A DNA stretch of 64,000 nt from Cupriavidus sp. P-10 (GTDB lineage Bacteria; Pseudomonadota; Gammaproteobacteria; Burkholderiales; Burkholderiaceae): positions 1,116,001 through 1,180,000 of the forward strand of contig NZ_AP025171.1 of NCBI RefSeq assembly GCF_003402535.2. The letters are read 5' to 3'. Positions 52,591 through 61,803 of the stretch are shown one piece after another. Positions within the stretch are counted from its first letter, which is position 1, and each line of letters starts with the position of its first letter. The notes below the pieces were generated by a model that saw only the letters and a program-made list of their open reading frames with translations, was not told the origin of the DNA and did no database searches. The position numbers and the translations under genes are program-made.

Positions 52591-52963
52591 GGCCGACGGC
52601 GTGGCCGGCGCGGCAGGCGGCGTCATGGGCGGCATCGGCGGCTTCACCGGCGTGATCCCGACACTGTGGTGCACGCTGCGCGGCTTCGACAAGGATGAGC
52701 AGCGCGCGGTGATCCAGAACTTCAACCTCGCCACGCTGGCGGTGACGATGGCCGCCTACGTCGGCAAGGGCATCGTCACGCGCGAGATGCTGCCGATGTT
52801 CCTGGTGGTGGCGCCTGCCATGCTGGTGCCGACGCTGCTCGGCACGCGCCTGTACCTGGGTATCAGCGAGGCCACCTTCCGCAAGGTGGTGCTGACGCTG
52901 CTGACGGCTTCGGGCGTGGCCTTGCTCGCGACTTCCGTGCCGGCGCTGCTGGCGCGCGGCTAG
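52589..52963 (+). pseudogene. TauE/SafE family permease, 3' fragment
   Basis: The C-terminal half of the permease, reading LADGVAGAAGGVMGGIGGFT then GVIPTLWCTLRGFDKDEQRA and ending VPALLARG. It continues the 50971 fragment after the tnpB insertion and overlaps the convergent LysR gene by 4 bp. An in-frame ATG at 52601 could give a 120-residue product, but a half-permease is unlikely to be functional. Confidence 0.85.
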
Positions 52964-53895
52964 GCGCCTTCCGCGGCGGCCTGGCGCAGGCAGGCCAGCA
53001 ACTGCTCCGCGCTGAGCGACGGTGCGCGTTCGCGCAGCGTAATGATGCCGACCGGCGGCAGTTCCACCGGCACCTCCATCGCCAGCACCTGCAGCTTCCC
53101 TTCTGCCTGCATCGCACGCGCGACCGATTGCGCCATGAACCCGGCCGCGCCGCGCTGGGCGACGAAGGTCGTCATCGCCAGATAGGAAGACGTCTCGATC
53201 ACGTCCTGCGGCGGATGCAGCCCGTAACGGTAGAACGCCTGCTCGATCTTTACCCGCAGCGATGCCCAGGGCGGCGGCAGCACGCAGGGCATTGCCGCCA
53301 GGTCGGACCAGCCGGGCCGGGTCTTGCGCCCGAGCTTGTGGCCGCGCTTGACCACCACCACCATCGGCTCTTCATACAAGGCTTCGGTGACCAGGTCGGG
53401 CGCAGCATAGCCGGGCTCCAGCCGGCCGAGGATCAGGTCCAGTTCGCGCAGGCGCAGCTTGGGCAGCAGGTGCGTCAGGTCGCCTTCCTCCACCAGCACG
53501 GTGGCACGCGCATGGCGGTCCTTGAGCAGGCCCACCGCGCGCGCCAGCAGGACCGGCAGGGCGGCGCCCATCGAGCCCACCTGCACGCGCCCCGACGCGC
53601 CGCTTTGAACCGCCGCGATTTCGTCGCGGGTCTGCTCGTACTGCGCCAGCACCGAGCGCGCGAAGCGCACCAGCGATTCGCCGGCGGGCGTGGGCTCGGT
53701 GCCGCGCGTCGAGCGCGTGAACAGCGTCAGCCCCAGCATCTTCTCGACTTCGGTCAGCACCCGCGACACCGCGGGCTGGCTCACCGACAGGAACTCCGCG
53801 GTACGGCCGAGGTGGCGGAATTCATCCAGTGCCACCAGCAATTGCAGATGGCGCAGCTTGATGTTGGAGCGCAGCGCGCGATCGATCTTGACCAT
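52960..53895 (-). CDS. LysR family transcriptional regulator
   Basis: A 311-residue LysR regulator: winged helix in residues 1-75 (LRHLQLLVALDEFRHLGRTA, EFLSVSQPAVSRVLTEVEKM) and an effector-binding domain (VQVGSMGAALPVLLARAVGL, DLILGRLEPGY). It is divergent from the sugar-acid operon across 143 bp and most likely activates or represses it. The palindrome TAACG-AAAA-CGTTA lies just in front of its start. Confidence 0.92.
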   Translation of the reverse strand: MVKIDRALRSNIKLRHLQLLVALDEFRHLGRTAEFLSVSQPAVSRVLTEVEKMLGLTLFTRSTRGTEPTPAGESLVRFARSVLAQYEQTRDEIAAVQSGASGRVQVGSMGAALPVLLARAVGLLKDRHARATVLVEEGDLTHLLPKLRLRELDLILGRLEPGYAAPDLVTEALYEEPMVVVVKRGHKLGRKTRPGWSDLAAMPCVLPPPWASLRVKIEQAFYRYGLHPPQDVIETSSYLAMTTFVAQRGAAGFMAQSVARAMQAEGKLQVLAMEVPVELPPVGIITLRERAPSLSAEQLLACLRQAAAEGA

Positions 53896-53909
53896 GCCCG
53901 CAGTCTACC

Positions 53910-53923
53910 TAACGAAAACGTTA
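53910..53923. promoter_or_regulatory. LysR-type operator candidate
   Basis: TAACG-AAAA-CGTTA, 15 bp upstream of the LysR start in the divergent intergenic region. LysR proteins often bind such dyads near their own promoter to control both directions. Confidence 0.5.
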
Positions 53924-54038
53924 TGAAGCAATGCTAGTTTTTGATTGGATTGTTATGTTCCGCAGCCACAAAATGCGTGACATGACAAAGCCGGCCATGC
54001 ACCGGTCGCCCATAATCAAAACACGGAGACACCCGCAA

Positions 54039-55055
54039 ATGACCCAAGGACTCCCCATCGACCTGAAGCGCCGCAACCTGCTCATCGGCGCTGCCGCCGG
54101 CGTGGCTGCCGGTGCCGCCGGCGTGCTGCTGCCGGGCTCGCGTGCGCTGGCCTCCGCGTATCCCGAGCGTCCCATTACCTTTATCTGCCCGTGGCCGGTT
54201 GGCGGCACCGCTGACCAGTCGATGCGCGCGCTGTGCCAGGTGGCCGGCGGCATCCTCAAGCAGTCGATCGTGGTGGAGAACCGCGCAGGCGCCTCCGGCA
54301 TGATCGGCACCAAGGCGCTGGCGCGTGCCACGCCGGATGGCTACACCATCGGGCAGATCCCGATCTCGGTCACGCGCTTTGCCCAGCTCGGCATGCTGCA
54401 GCTGGACCCGCGCACCGAGCTGACCTACCTGGCGCGCACGTCGGGCCAGACCTTCGGCATCGCCGTGCCGGCCAACTCGCGCTACAAGACGCTGCAGGAC
54501 GTGGTGGCGGCGGCCAAGGCTAGCCCGGGCAAGATCACCTATGCGCACGCCGGCATCGGCGGCGCGACCCATGTCGGCATGGAGCAGTTTGCGCTGGCCG
54601 CTGGCGTGCAGTTCAACGCGATCGCCTACAAGGGTGGCGCCGCCGCGCTGCAGGACGTGCTGGCGGGTCAGGTGGACCTGCTGGCCGATTCCAGCTCGTG
54701 GGCACCGCATGTGGAAGCCGGCAAGCTGCGCCTGCTGGCAACCTGGGGCGAGCAGCGCGCGTCGCGCTTCAAGGACACGCCCACGCTGAAGGAACTTGGC
54801 TACAACGTGGTGGTGGAAGCGCCCAATGGCATCGGCGCGCCCAAGGGCCTGCCGCCCGCGGTGGAGAAGACGCTGCGCGATGCCTTCCGCGCAGCGGTGG
54901 CGAGCAATGAATTCAAGCAGGTCGCGGCACGGCTGGATGCACCGCTGATGTACCTGGACGGCCCCGACTACAAGAAGTACGTGGCCAGCGTCTATGCCCA
55001 GGAAACCGAGCTGATCAAGCGCCTCAAGCTCAAGGAACTGCTGCAGCAAAGCTGA
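54039..55055 (+). CDS. Bug family periplasmic substrate-binding protein (Tat-like signal)
   Basis: A 338-residue TctC/Bug receptor. The N-terminus KRRNLLIGAAAGVAAGAAG has a twin-arginine-like motif, unlike the two other Bug proteins here, so Tat export is possible. The mature part begins YPERPITFICPWPVGGTADQ and includes ATPDGYTIGQI and AIAYKGGAAALQDVL. GGAGA precedes the ATG at 54039. As first gene of the operon it probably binds the sugar acid that the following enzymes degrade. Confidence 0.9.
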   Translation: MTQGLPIDLKRRNLLIGAAAGVAAGAAGVLLPGSRALASAYPERPITFICPWPVGGTADQSMRALCQVAGGILKQSIVVENRAGASGMIGTKALARATPDGYTIGQIPISVTRFAQLGMLQLDPRTELTYLARTSGQTFGIAVPANSRYKTLQDVVAAAKASPGKITYAHAGIGGATHVGMEQFALAAGVQFNAIAYKGGAAALQDVLAGQVDLLADSSSWAPHVEAGKLRLLATWGEQRASRFKDTPTLKELGYNVVVEAPNGIGAPKGLPPAVEKTLRDAFRAAVASNEFKQVAARLDAPLMYLDGPDYKKYVASVYAQETELIKRLKLKELLQQS

Positions 55056-55120
55056 GCTTAGTTGCAACCCCAGCCGCCCCACCTGTCGCACCACCAGCCG
55101 TCCACCAAAGCGAAGCCCAA

Positions 55121-56644
55121 GTGAAGCCCAATCCCGTCATCCGCCTGCACGCCAACGACAACGTGCTGGTTGCCCGGCATGAACTGTCGCTGGGCCAGCA
55201 GCTTGTCGAACCCGCCGTGCGCGTGCGCGCGCAGGTGCCGGCCGGACACAAGATCGCGGCCTGCGCCATTGCCGCGGGCACGCCGGTGCGCAAGTTCGAT
55301 ACCGTGATCGGCGTGGCCGCGCGCGATATCGTGCCCGGCGAGCACGTGCATTCGCACAACCTGACATTGGTCGATTTCTATCGCGACCCGGCGTTCTGCC
55401 AGGACGTGCGCCCGGTCGACTACGTGCCCGAGGCGCAGCGCGCCACGTTCAACGGCTTCGTGCGCGCCGATGGCCGCGTCGGCACGCGCAATTTCATCGG
55501 CATCCTCTCTTCGGTCAATTGCTCGTCCACGGTGATCCGGCAGATTGCCGCGCATTTCACCCCGGAACGGCTGGCAGCCTATCCCAACGTCGATGGCGTG
55601 GTCGCATTCGCGCAGACCAGCGGCTGCGGCATGTCGTCGCCGAGCGAGCATTTCGACGTGCTGCGGCGCACGCTGGCAGGCTATGCACGCCATCCCAACC
55701 TGGCGGGCGTGCTGATCGTCGGGCTGGGCTGCGAGCGCAACCAGGTCGCATCGCTGGTCGAGTCGCAGGGTCTCGAGCCCGGACCCGCGGTGCATACGCT
55801 GGTGATGCAGGACACCGGCGGCACGCGCGCCACCATCGCGGCGGGCATCCGCGCGGTCGAGGCGATGCTGCCCGCGGCCAATGCCGCGAAGCGCCAGCCG
55901 GTGCCGGCCAGCCATCTCAAGATCGGCCTGGAGTGCGGCGGCTCGGACGGTTTCTCGGGCATCAGCGCCAACCCGGCTCTGGGCGCGGCCATGGACCTCC
56001 TGGTGCGCCACGGCGGCACCGCCATCCTGTCGGAGACGCCTGAGATCCACGGCGTTGAATTCATGCTGACGCGCCGCGCTGTCTCGCCGGAAGTCGGGCA
56101 GAAGCTGCTCGACCGGCTGGCCTGGTGGGAGCGCTACACCGCCGGCCAGAACGCGCAGTTCAACGGCGTGGTCGGCCACGGCAACCAGCAGGGCGGCCTG
56201 GCCAATATCTTCGAGAAGTCGCTGGGCTCCGCGATGAAGGGCGGCACCACGCCGCTGCAGGCGGTGTACGAGTATGCCGAACCGATCGACCGCGCCGGCT
56301 TTGTCTTCATGGACTCGCCCGGCTATGACCCGGTCGCCGTAACCGGCCAGATCGCCAGCGGCGCCAACCTGATCTGCTTCACCACCGGCCGCGGCTCGAT
56401 GTTCGGCTCCAAGCCCGCCCCGACGATCAAGCTCGCGTCCAACTCCGCCATGTTCCAGCGGCTGGAAGAGGACATGGACATCAACTGCGGGCTGGTGCTC
56501 GATGGCGAGCTGACCGTGTCCCAGATGGGCGAGCGCATTTTCCAGCATATCCTGCGTGCCGCTTCCGGCGAGCCGACCAAGAGCGAGATGCTGGGTTTGG
56601 GCGACAACGAGTTCGTACCCTGGCACCTCGGCATCGTCAGCTGA
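55121..56644 (+). CDS. UxaA/GarD family sugar-acid dehydratase
   Basis: A 507-residue protein of the altronate/galactarate dehydratase family, starting with GTG at 55121. An N-terminal SAF-type domain (residues 1-90, LHANDNVLVARHELSLGQQ) precedes the UxaA/GarD catalytic region: GRVGTRNFIGILSSVNCSS, TSGCGMSSPSEHFD, ECGGSDGFSGISANPALG and FTTGRGSMFGSKPAPTIKL. Members remove water from an aldonate or aldarate to give a 2-keto-3-deoxy acid. It lies 65 bp after the Bug gene and 36 bp before the aldehyde dehydrogenase. Confidence 0.9.
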   Translation: MKPNPVIRLHANDNVLVARHELSLGQQLVEPAVRVRAQVPAGHKIAACAIAAGTPVRKFDTVIGVAARDIVPGEHVHSHNLTLVDFYRDPAFCQDVRPVDYVPEAQRATFNGFVRADGRVGTRNFIGILSSVNCSSTVIRQIAAHFTPERLAAYPNVDGVVAFAQTSGCGMSSPSEHFDVLRRTLAGYARHPNLAGVLIVGLGCERNQVASLVESQGLEPGPAVHTLVMQDTGGTRATIAAGIRAVEAMLPAANAAKRQPVPASHLKIGLECGGSDGFSGISANPALGAAMDLLVRHGGTAILSETPEIHGVEFMLTRRAVSPEVGQKLLDRLAWWERYTAGQNAQFNGVVGHGNQQGGLANIFEKSLGSAMKGGTTPLQAVYEYAEPIDRAGFVFMDSPGYDPVAVTGQIASGANLICFTTGRGSMFGSKPAPTIKLASNSAMFQRLEEDMDINCGLVLDGELTVSQMGERIFQHILRAASGEPTKSEMLGLGDNEFVPWHLGIVS

Positions 56645-56680
56645 TTGCTGGCTTTCCCACCATTTTTGAATCGACATCCG

Positions 56681-58156
56681 ATGGCCCTGAACCTTGCCGA
56701 GCCCGCGCTGCTGCGCAGCCAGAACCTGATCGACGACCACTGGCGCGATGCCGGCCTGGGCGGTCGCCTGTCCGTCACCGATCCCGCCACCTGCGAGGCC
56801 TTTGCCTTCGTGCCCGACAGCGATGCCGGCGATGCGCGCCTGGCGGTCGATGCGGCCGCCGCCGCATTCCCGGCCTGGAGCCGGCGCACCGCACGCGAGC
56901 GTGCGCAGCTGATCAAGCGCTGGCATGCACTGATCCTGCAGCACCAGGAAGACCTGGCCCGCATCATCTCCACCGAGCAAGGCAAGCCCCTCAAGGAAGC
57001 GCGCGGCGAAGTGCTGTACGGCGCGTCCTACGTCGAATGGTTCGCCGAGGAAGCGACCCGCATCTGCGGCGACATCGTCGCGGAAGCTGTGCCGGGCCGC
57101 AAACTGCTGGTTCTCAAGGAGCCGGTAGGCGTGGTCGCCGCGATCACGCCGTGGAATTTCCCGCTGGCGATGATCGCCCGCAAGATCGCTCCCGCGCTCG
57201 CCGCCGGCTGCACCGTGGTGGCCAAGCCCGCCGAAGACACGCCGCTGACGGCGCTGGCGCTGGCATGGCTGGCGCAGCAGGCCGGCATTCCGGCGGGCGT
57301 GCTCAACATGGTCACCGCCTCGCGCGAGCATACGCCCGGCGTGGTCGATGCCTGGCTGGTCGACAGCCGTGTGCGCAAGGTCACGTTCACCGGCTCCACG
57401 CCGGTCGGCAAGCACCTGGCGCGCGAATCCGCCGCCACGCTGAAGAAGCTGTCGCTGGAACTGGGAGGCAACGCACCGTTCATCGTGTTCGAGGATGCCG
57501 ACCTGGATGCCGCGGTCGACGGCCTGATGGCGTCCAAGTTCCGCAACGGCGGCCAGACTTGCGTTTGCCCGAACCGCGTCTATGTCCATGAGGCGGTCCA
57601 CGACGACTTTGTCGGGCGGCTGGCACAGCGCGTTGGCGCGCTCCACGTCGGCCCCGCGACGGAAGACGCCGCGCAGATCGGCCCGATGATCAATGCGCGC
57701 GCCGTCGACAAGATCGCCCGCCACGTCGATGACGCCGTCGCCCGCGGCGCGCGCGTGGTCACCGGTGGAAAGCGCGTGCGCACCGACGACGGCCCGAACT
57801 ACTACGCGCCGACCGTGCTGGTCGATGCCACGCCGGCGATGGAGCTGTCGTGCGAAGAGACCTTCGGCCCGGTCGCGCCGATCTTCCGCTTCCGCGACGA
57901 AGCCGAGGTCATCCGCGACGCCAACGACACGCCGTTCGGACTGGCCGCCTATTTCTATTCCAACGATATCCGCCGCATCTGGCGCGTGGCGCAGGCGCTG
58001 GAAACCGGCATGGTCGGCATCAACGAAGGCGCGATCGCCGCGGAGGCAGCGCCGTTCGGCGGCGTCAAGGAGTCCGGCTACGGCCGTGAAGGCTCGCGCC
58101 ATGGCCTGGACGACTACATGCACACCAAGTACCTTTGCCAGGGTCAGCTCGGCTGA
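56681..58156 (+). CDS. Aldehyde dehydrogenase, succinate/2-oxoglutarate semialdehyde type
   Basis: A 491-residue NAD(P)-dependent aldehyde dehydrogenase. Cofactor-binding AITPWNFPLAMIARKIAPAL, the glutamate in LELGGNAP, catalytic Cys294 in GGQTCVCPNR, and the C-terminal EETFGPVAPIFRF are present. Length and motifs match succinate-semialdehyde/2-oxoglutarate-semialdehyde dehydrogenases. In this operon it could oxidise the semialdehyde from the keto-deoxy acid or the aldehyde released by the aldolase. An ATG 12 codons upstream is less likely. Confidence 0.92.
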   Translation: MALNLAEPALLRSQNLIDDHWRDAGLGGRLSVTDPATCEAFAFVPDSDAGDARLAVDAAAAAFPAWSRRTARERAQLIKRWHALILQHQEDLARIISTEQGKPLKEARGEVLYGASYVEWFAEEATRICGDIVAEAVPGRKLLVLKEPVGVVAAITPWNFPLAMIARKIAPALAAGCTVVAKPAEDTPLTALALAWLAQQAGIPAGVLNMVTASREHTPGVVDAWLVDSRVRKVTFTGSTPVGKHLARESAATLKKLSLELGGNAPFIVFEDADLDAAVDGLMASKFRNGGQTCVCPNRVYVHEAVHDDFVGRLAQRVGALHVGPATEDAAQIGPMINARAVDKIARHVDDAVARGARVVTGGKRVRTDDGPNYYAPTVLVDATPAMELSCEETFGPVAPIFRFRDEAEVIRDANDTPFGLAAYFYSNDIRRIWRVAQALETGMVGINEGAIAAEAAPFGGVKESGYGREGSRHGLDDYMHTKYLCQGQLG

Positions 58157-58195
58157 AGCGCCGGGCAACCGTCAGATCGAACAGGAAGAATCCAC

Positions 58196-59005
58196 ATGCC
58201 CGCAGACAACCCCTTCAAGACCGCGCTGGCCGCGCGCCAGCCGCAGATCGGCCTGTGGCTGTCGATGGCCACGCCGTACCTGGCCGAAGTGTCGGCCACT
58301 GCCGGTTTCGACTGGCTGCTGATCGACGGCGAGCACGCGCCCAACGACCTGCAAACCACGCTGCAGGCGCTGCAGACGCTGGGCGCCTATCCGTCGCAGC
58401 CGGTGGTGCGCGCCGTGTCCGGCGACGTGGCACTGATCAAGCAACTGCTCGATATCGGCGCCAAGACGTTGCTGGTGCCGATGGTCGACACCGCCGAGCA
58501 GGCACGCACGCTGGTCAGCGCGACCCGCTACCCGCCGCAAGGCATCCGCGGCGTGGGCAGCGCGGTGGCACGGGCTTCGCGCTGGAGTTCGCGCACCGAT
58601 TACCTCGACGTGGCCGATGACGAAGTCTGCCTGCTGGTGCAGGCCGAGACCGTCACCGCGCTGCAGAACCTGGAAGCCATCTGCGCGGTGGACGGCGTCG
58701 ACGGCGTCTTTATCGGCCCCGCCGACCTCGCCGCATCGATGGGCCATCGCGGCCGCCCCGGCCATCCCGAAGTACAGGCTGCGATCGAAGGGGCGATGCG
58801 GACCATCATCGCCAGCGGCAAGGCCGCCGGCACGCTGACCTCCGATCCTGCGCTGGCGCGCCGCTACCTCGAACTCGGCTGCACCTTCGTGGCTACCGGC
58901 GTCGACGTGCTGGTCTATGCCAACGCCGCGCGCAAGCTGGCGGCATCGTTCCGCGAGCAATCGGCCGACGCTGCCGCCGACACCAAGCCCTCCGCCGCGT
59001 ACTGA
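58196..59005 (+). CDS. HpcH/HpaI family aldolase
   Basis: A 269-residue class II pyruvate aldolase. Typical segments are [34 protein letters not shown], the metal-binding glutamate in [13 protein letters not shown], and [15 protein letters not shown]. Relatives (HpaI, GarL) split 2-keto-3-deoxy acids into pyruvate and an aldehyde. AGGAAG lies before the ATG. It fits as the step after the dehydratase in the same operon. Confidence 0.92.
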   Translation: MPADNPFKTALAARQPQIGLWLSMATPYLAEVSATAGFDWLLIDGEHAPNDLQTTLQALQTLGAYPSQPVVRAVSGDVALIKQLLDIGAKTLLVPMVDTAEQARTLVSATRYPPQGIRGVGSAVARASRWSSRTDYLDVADDEVCLLVQAETVTALQNLEAICAVDGVDGVFIGPADLAASMGHRGRPGHPEVQAAIEGAMRTIIASGKAAGTLTSDPALARRYLELGCTFVATGVDVLVYANAARKLAASFREQSADAAADTKPSAAY

Positions 59006-59023
59006 CCCGCTTCAGGACTAACC

Positions 59024-60469
59024 ATGCAAGCCGTCCCCCAGACTCACGAATCCACGCTGCGCGCGATGGAAGCCATCGTCGGCGCCAACGCCTGCCGCAC
59101 CGGCGAGGCCGACACCCAGGCCTACGTCACCGACTACCGCGGCATCTACCGCGGCCAGGCGCAGGTGGTGGTGCTGCCATCGTCGACGGAACAGGTCAGC
59201 CAGGTGCTGCAGTGGTGCCATGCCAACCGCGTGCCGGTGGTGCCGCAGGGCGGCAATACCTCGCTGATGGGCGGCGCGGTGCCCGACGACAGCGGTACCG
59301 CGGTGGTGGTCAACCTGGGCCGCATGAACCGCGTGCTGGAAGTCGACACTATCAACGACACCATGACCGTGCAGGCCGGCGTGACGCTGAGCGCCGCACG
59401 CGGTGCAGCCGAAGGGGAAGGGCGCCTGTTCCCGCTGCGCATCGGTTCTGAAGGCTCGTGCCAGATCGGCGGCAACCTGTCGACCAATGCCGGCGGCACC
59501 GCGGTGCTGCGCTACGGCAATATGCGCGACCTCGTGCTCGGCATCGAGGCGGTGCTGCCCGACGGGCGCATCTTCTCGTCGCTGCGAGGCCTGCGCAAGG
59601 ACAACACCGGCTACGACCTCAAGCATTTGTTCATCGGCGCCGAAGGCACGCTTGGCATCATCACCGGTGCCGTGCTCAAGCTGATGCCGCAGCCGCGCAG
59701 CACCGCCGTGGCGCTGGTTGCGGTCAAGGACCCGGCCGCCGCCGTGGCGCTGCTCGGCGAAGCCAAGCGGCTCTCCGGCCAGGCCGTCAGCGCCTTCGAG
59801 CTGATTTCGAGGCCCGCGCTGGAACTGGTGCTGGAATTCCTCGGTAACGTTGCCGCGCCGCTGCAGGACCGCCACGACTGGATGGTGCTGGTCGAACTGA
59901 CTTCCGGCACCGACGCTGAAAGCCTCAACGCCACGCTGATGGAAATCCTCGAGTCCGGCTTCGGCCAGGGGCTCGTGCTGGATGCCGCCGTCGCCTCCAG
60001 CCTGTCCGACGTCCAGACCTTCTGGCGCATCCGCGAAGAGATCTCTGACGCCCAGACGCGCACCGGCGGCAGCATCAAGTGCGATGTCTCGGTGCCGCTG
60101 TCGCGCATCGCAGCCTTTGTCGAAGAGGCCTCCGCCGGGGTGCTGGAACTGGTGCCGGACGCGCGCATGGTGATCTATGGGCACATGGGCGACGGCAATG
60201 TCCATTTCAACCCGCTGCGGCCCAAGGACCTGGCGGCAAAGGATTTCCTGGCGCGGTGGTATGAGCCGGTGTCGACGCTGGTGGATGGCCTGGCTTACGC
60301 CGGCAACGGCTCGGTGTCGGCCGAGCATGGCATCGGCGTGGGCAAGCGCGACGACCTGGTGCGCTACAAGTCGCGGGTCGAACTGGAACTGATGTGGCAG
60401 GTCAAGCAGGCGCTCGATCCGCTGAACCTGCTCAATCCGGGCAAGGTGCTGCCGGTGCTTGGCGCATAG
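59024..60469 (+). CDS. FAD-linked 2-hydroxyacid oxidase/dehydrogenase (GlcD/D-lactate type)
   Basis: A 481-residue flavoenzyme: FAD-binding type 4 domain (VVLPSSTEQVSQVLQWC, VPVVPQGGNTSLMGGAV, GGNLSTNAGG) followed by the FAD-oxidase C-terminal domain (GHMGDGNVHFN, SAEHGIGVGKRDDL). Members oxidise D-lactate, glycolate or D-2-hydroxyglutarate. It starts 18 bp after the aldolase gene. A 2-hydroxyacid made by oxidation of a hydroxyaldehyde would be its natural substrate here. Confidence 0.9.
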   Translation: MQAVPQTHESTLRAMEAIVGANACRTGEADTQAYVTDYRGIYRGQAQVVVLPSSTEQVSQVLQWCHANRVPVVPQGGNTSLMGGAVPDDSGTAVVVNLGRMNRVLEVDTINDTMTVQAGVTLSAARGAAEGEGRLFPLRIGSEGSCQIGGNLSTNAGGTAVLRYGNMRDLVLGIEAVLPDGRIFSSLRGLRKDNTGYDLKHLFIGAEGTLGIITGAVLKLMPQPRSTAVALVAVKDPAAAVALLGEAKRLSGQAVSAFELISRPALELVLEFLGNVAAPLQDRHDWMVLVELTSGTDAESLNATLMEILESGFGQGLVLDAAVASSLSDVQTFWRIREEISDAQTRTGGSIKCDVSVPLSRIAAFVEEASAGVLELVPDARMVIYGHMGDGNVHFNPLRPKDLAAKDFLARWYEPVSTLVDGLAYAGNGSVSAEHGIGVGKRDDLVRYKSRVELELMWQVKQALDPLNLLNPGKVLPVLGA

Positions 60470-60695
60470 GGCGTTGTTCCGCCGCCAATCGCGGTGGCGG
60501 GCAGGTGAGGCCACAAGGGCCGGGTAAAGCGCACGCGTGGCATGAACCGGCCAACTCGGCTAAGGTGTGTGTTCAAGACACGGGCCGGATGCCGGTGATT
60601 CGTCACACGGCGTCCGGCGCAACAGGGCCGGTTGCCTGCACGGGTTCCACAGCGCAGGCAACATGGCCCGGACCACATCGCCCCGACAGCCCACC

Positions 60696-61769
60696 ATGAG
60701 CGCTCACGCCACCCCCAGCGTCCCCGGCCTCGAAAAGCCCGAACTCCTTTATCCCTGCGGCGAGCCGCCCGAACCCGGCCGCGCCATCGAAGTCGCGCCC
60801 GGCGTGATGTGGCTGCGCATGCCGATGCCGCTCGGCCTGAACCATATCAACCTGTGGGCAATCCGCGACGACAACGGCTGGGCCGCGGTCGACTCCGGCC
60901 TGCAGACCCCGCAAACCGCGCAGGCCTGGCGCACGCTGTTCGGCACCGACGGCGCCCTGGCCGGCGGCCTGACACGCCTGTTCGTCACCCACATGCACCC
61001 CGACCATGTCGGCATGGCCGGCTGGCTCACGAGCAAATTCGGCTGCCAGTTGTGGATGACGCGGCTGGAATACCTGATGTGCCGCGTGCTGGCCGCCGAC
61101 ACCGGCCGGGCCGCCCCGGCCGACGCCATCGCGTTCTACCGCCGCGCCGGCTGGGATGACGAAGCCATCGAGGTCTACCGCGCCCGCTTCGGCGGCTTCG
61201 GCAAATTTGTCCACGCCTTGCCCGAAAGCTTCCGCCGCCTGTCCGACGGCGATACCGTCCGCATCGGCGCGCACGACTGGCAGGTCATCGTCGGCACCGG
61301 CCATGCGCCCGAGCACGCCTGCCTGTACTGCCCGGCGCTGAAAGTCCTGGTGTCCGGCGACCAGGTCCTGCCGCGCATCTCCTCCAACGTCTCCGTATTT
61401 CCCACCGAGCCCGATGCCGATCCGATGCAGGACTGGCTCGCCTCGCTCGACAAGGTGCGTGCCACCGTCCCGGACGACGTGCTGGTGCTCCCCGCCCACA
61501 ACGAACCTTTCCGCGGCCTGCACGCCCGCCTCGACTACCTGCGCGCCAGCCAGCTGCAGGCGCTCGACCGGCTGCGCGGCGCGCTGTCCGAGCCCAGGCG
61601 GGCGGTGGATGTCTTTGGCGAGCTGTTCTCCCGGCCGATCACCGGATCCGGCGGGTTGCTGGGGATGGCGACAGGCGAGAGCATCGCGCACCTGAACTAC
61701 CTGCTGCACAGGGGCGAGGCGGTGCGGGAGCTCGGTGAGGACCAGTGCTACTGGTATCGCATGGGGTAG
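60696..61769 (+). CDS. MBL-fold metallo-hydrolase
   Basis: A 357-residue metallo-beta-lactamase-fold hydrolase. Metal ligands are in THMHPDHVG (His99, His101, Asp103, His104), with further ligands in GTGHAPEHACLY and VSGDQVLP and near LPAHNEPF. The start at 60696 is where the protein-like sequence begins; a longer frame upstream has no support. A C-terminal helical region suggests the glyoxalase-II-like/thioesterase group. It is separate from the sugar-acid operon by about 226 bp. Confidence 0.88.
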   Translation: MSAHATPSVPGLEKPELLYPCGEPPEPGRAIEVAPGVMWLRMPMPLGLNHINLWAIRDDNGWAAVDSGLQTPQTAQAWRTLFGTDGALAGGLTRLFVTHMHPDHVGMAGWLTSKFGCQLWMTRLEYLMCRVLAADTGRAAPADAIAFYRRAGWDDEAIEVYRARFGGFGKFVHALPESFRRLSDGDTVRIGAHDWQVIVGTGHAPEHACLYCPALKVLVSGDQVLPRISSNVSVFPTEPDADPMQDWLASLDKVRATVPDDVLVLPAHNEPFRGLHARLDYLRASQLQALDRLRGALSEPRRAVDVFGELFSRPITGSGGLLGMATGESIAHLNYLLHRGEAVRELGEDQCYWYRMG

Positions 61770-61782
61770 CAGCCCCGGCTGC

Positions 61783-61803
61783 GGCGGGCCGAAACGGCCC
61801 GCC
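61783..61803 (+). terminator. Hairpin after the MBL gene
   Basis: GGCGGGCCG (61783-61791) and CGGCCCGCC (61795-61803) form a perfect 9-bp stem around AAA, 13 bp after the stop. No T-run follows. Confidence 0.6.

Noticed and set aside
55058..58168. A 1036-codon open frame on the minus strand
   Set aside because: Antisense to the dehydratase and aldehyde dehydrogenase genes, which have clear family motifs; composition is not protein-like.
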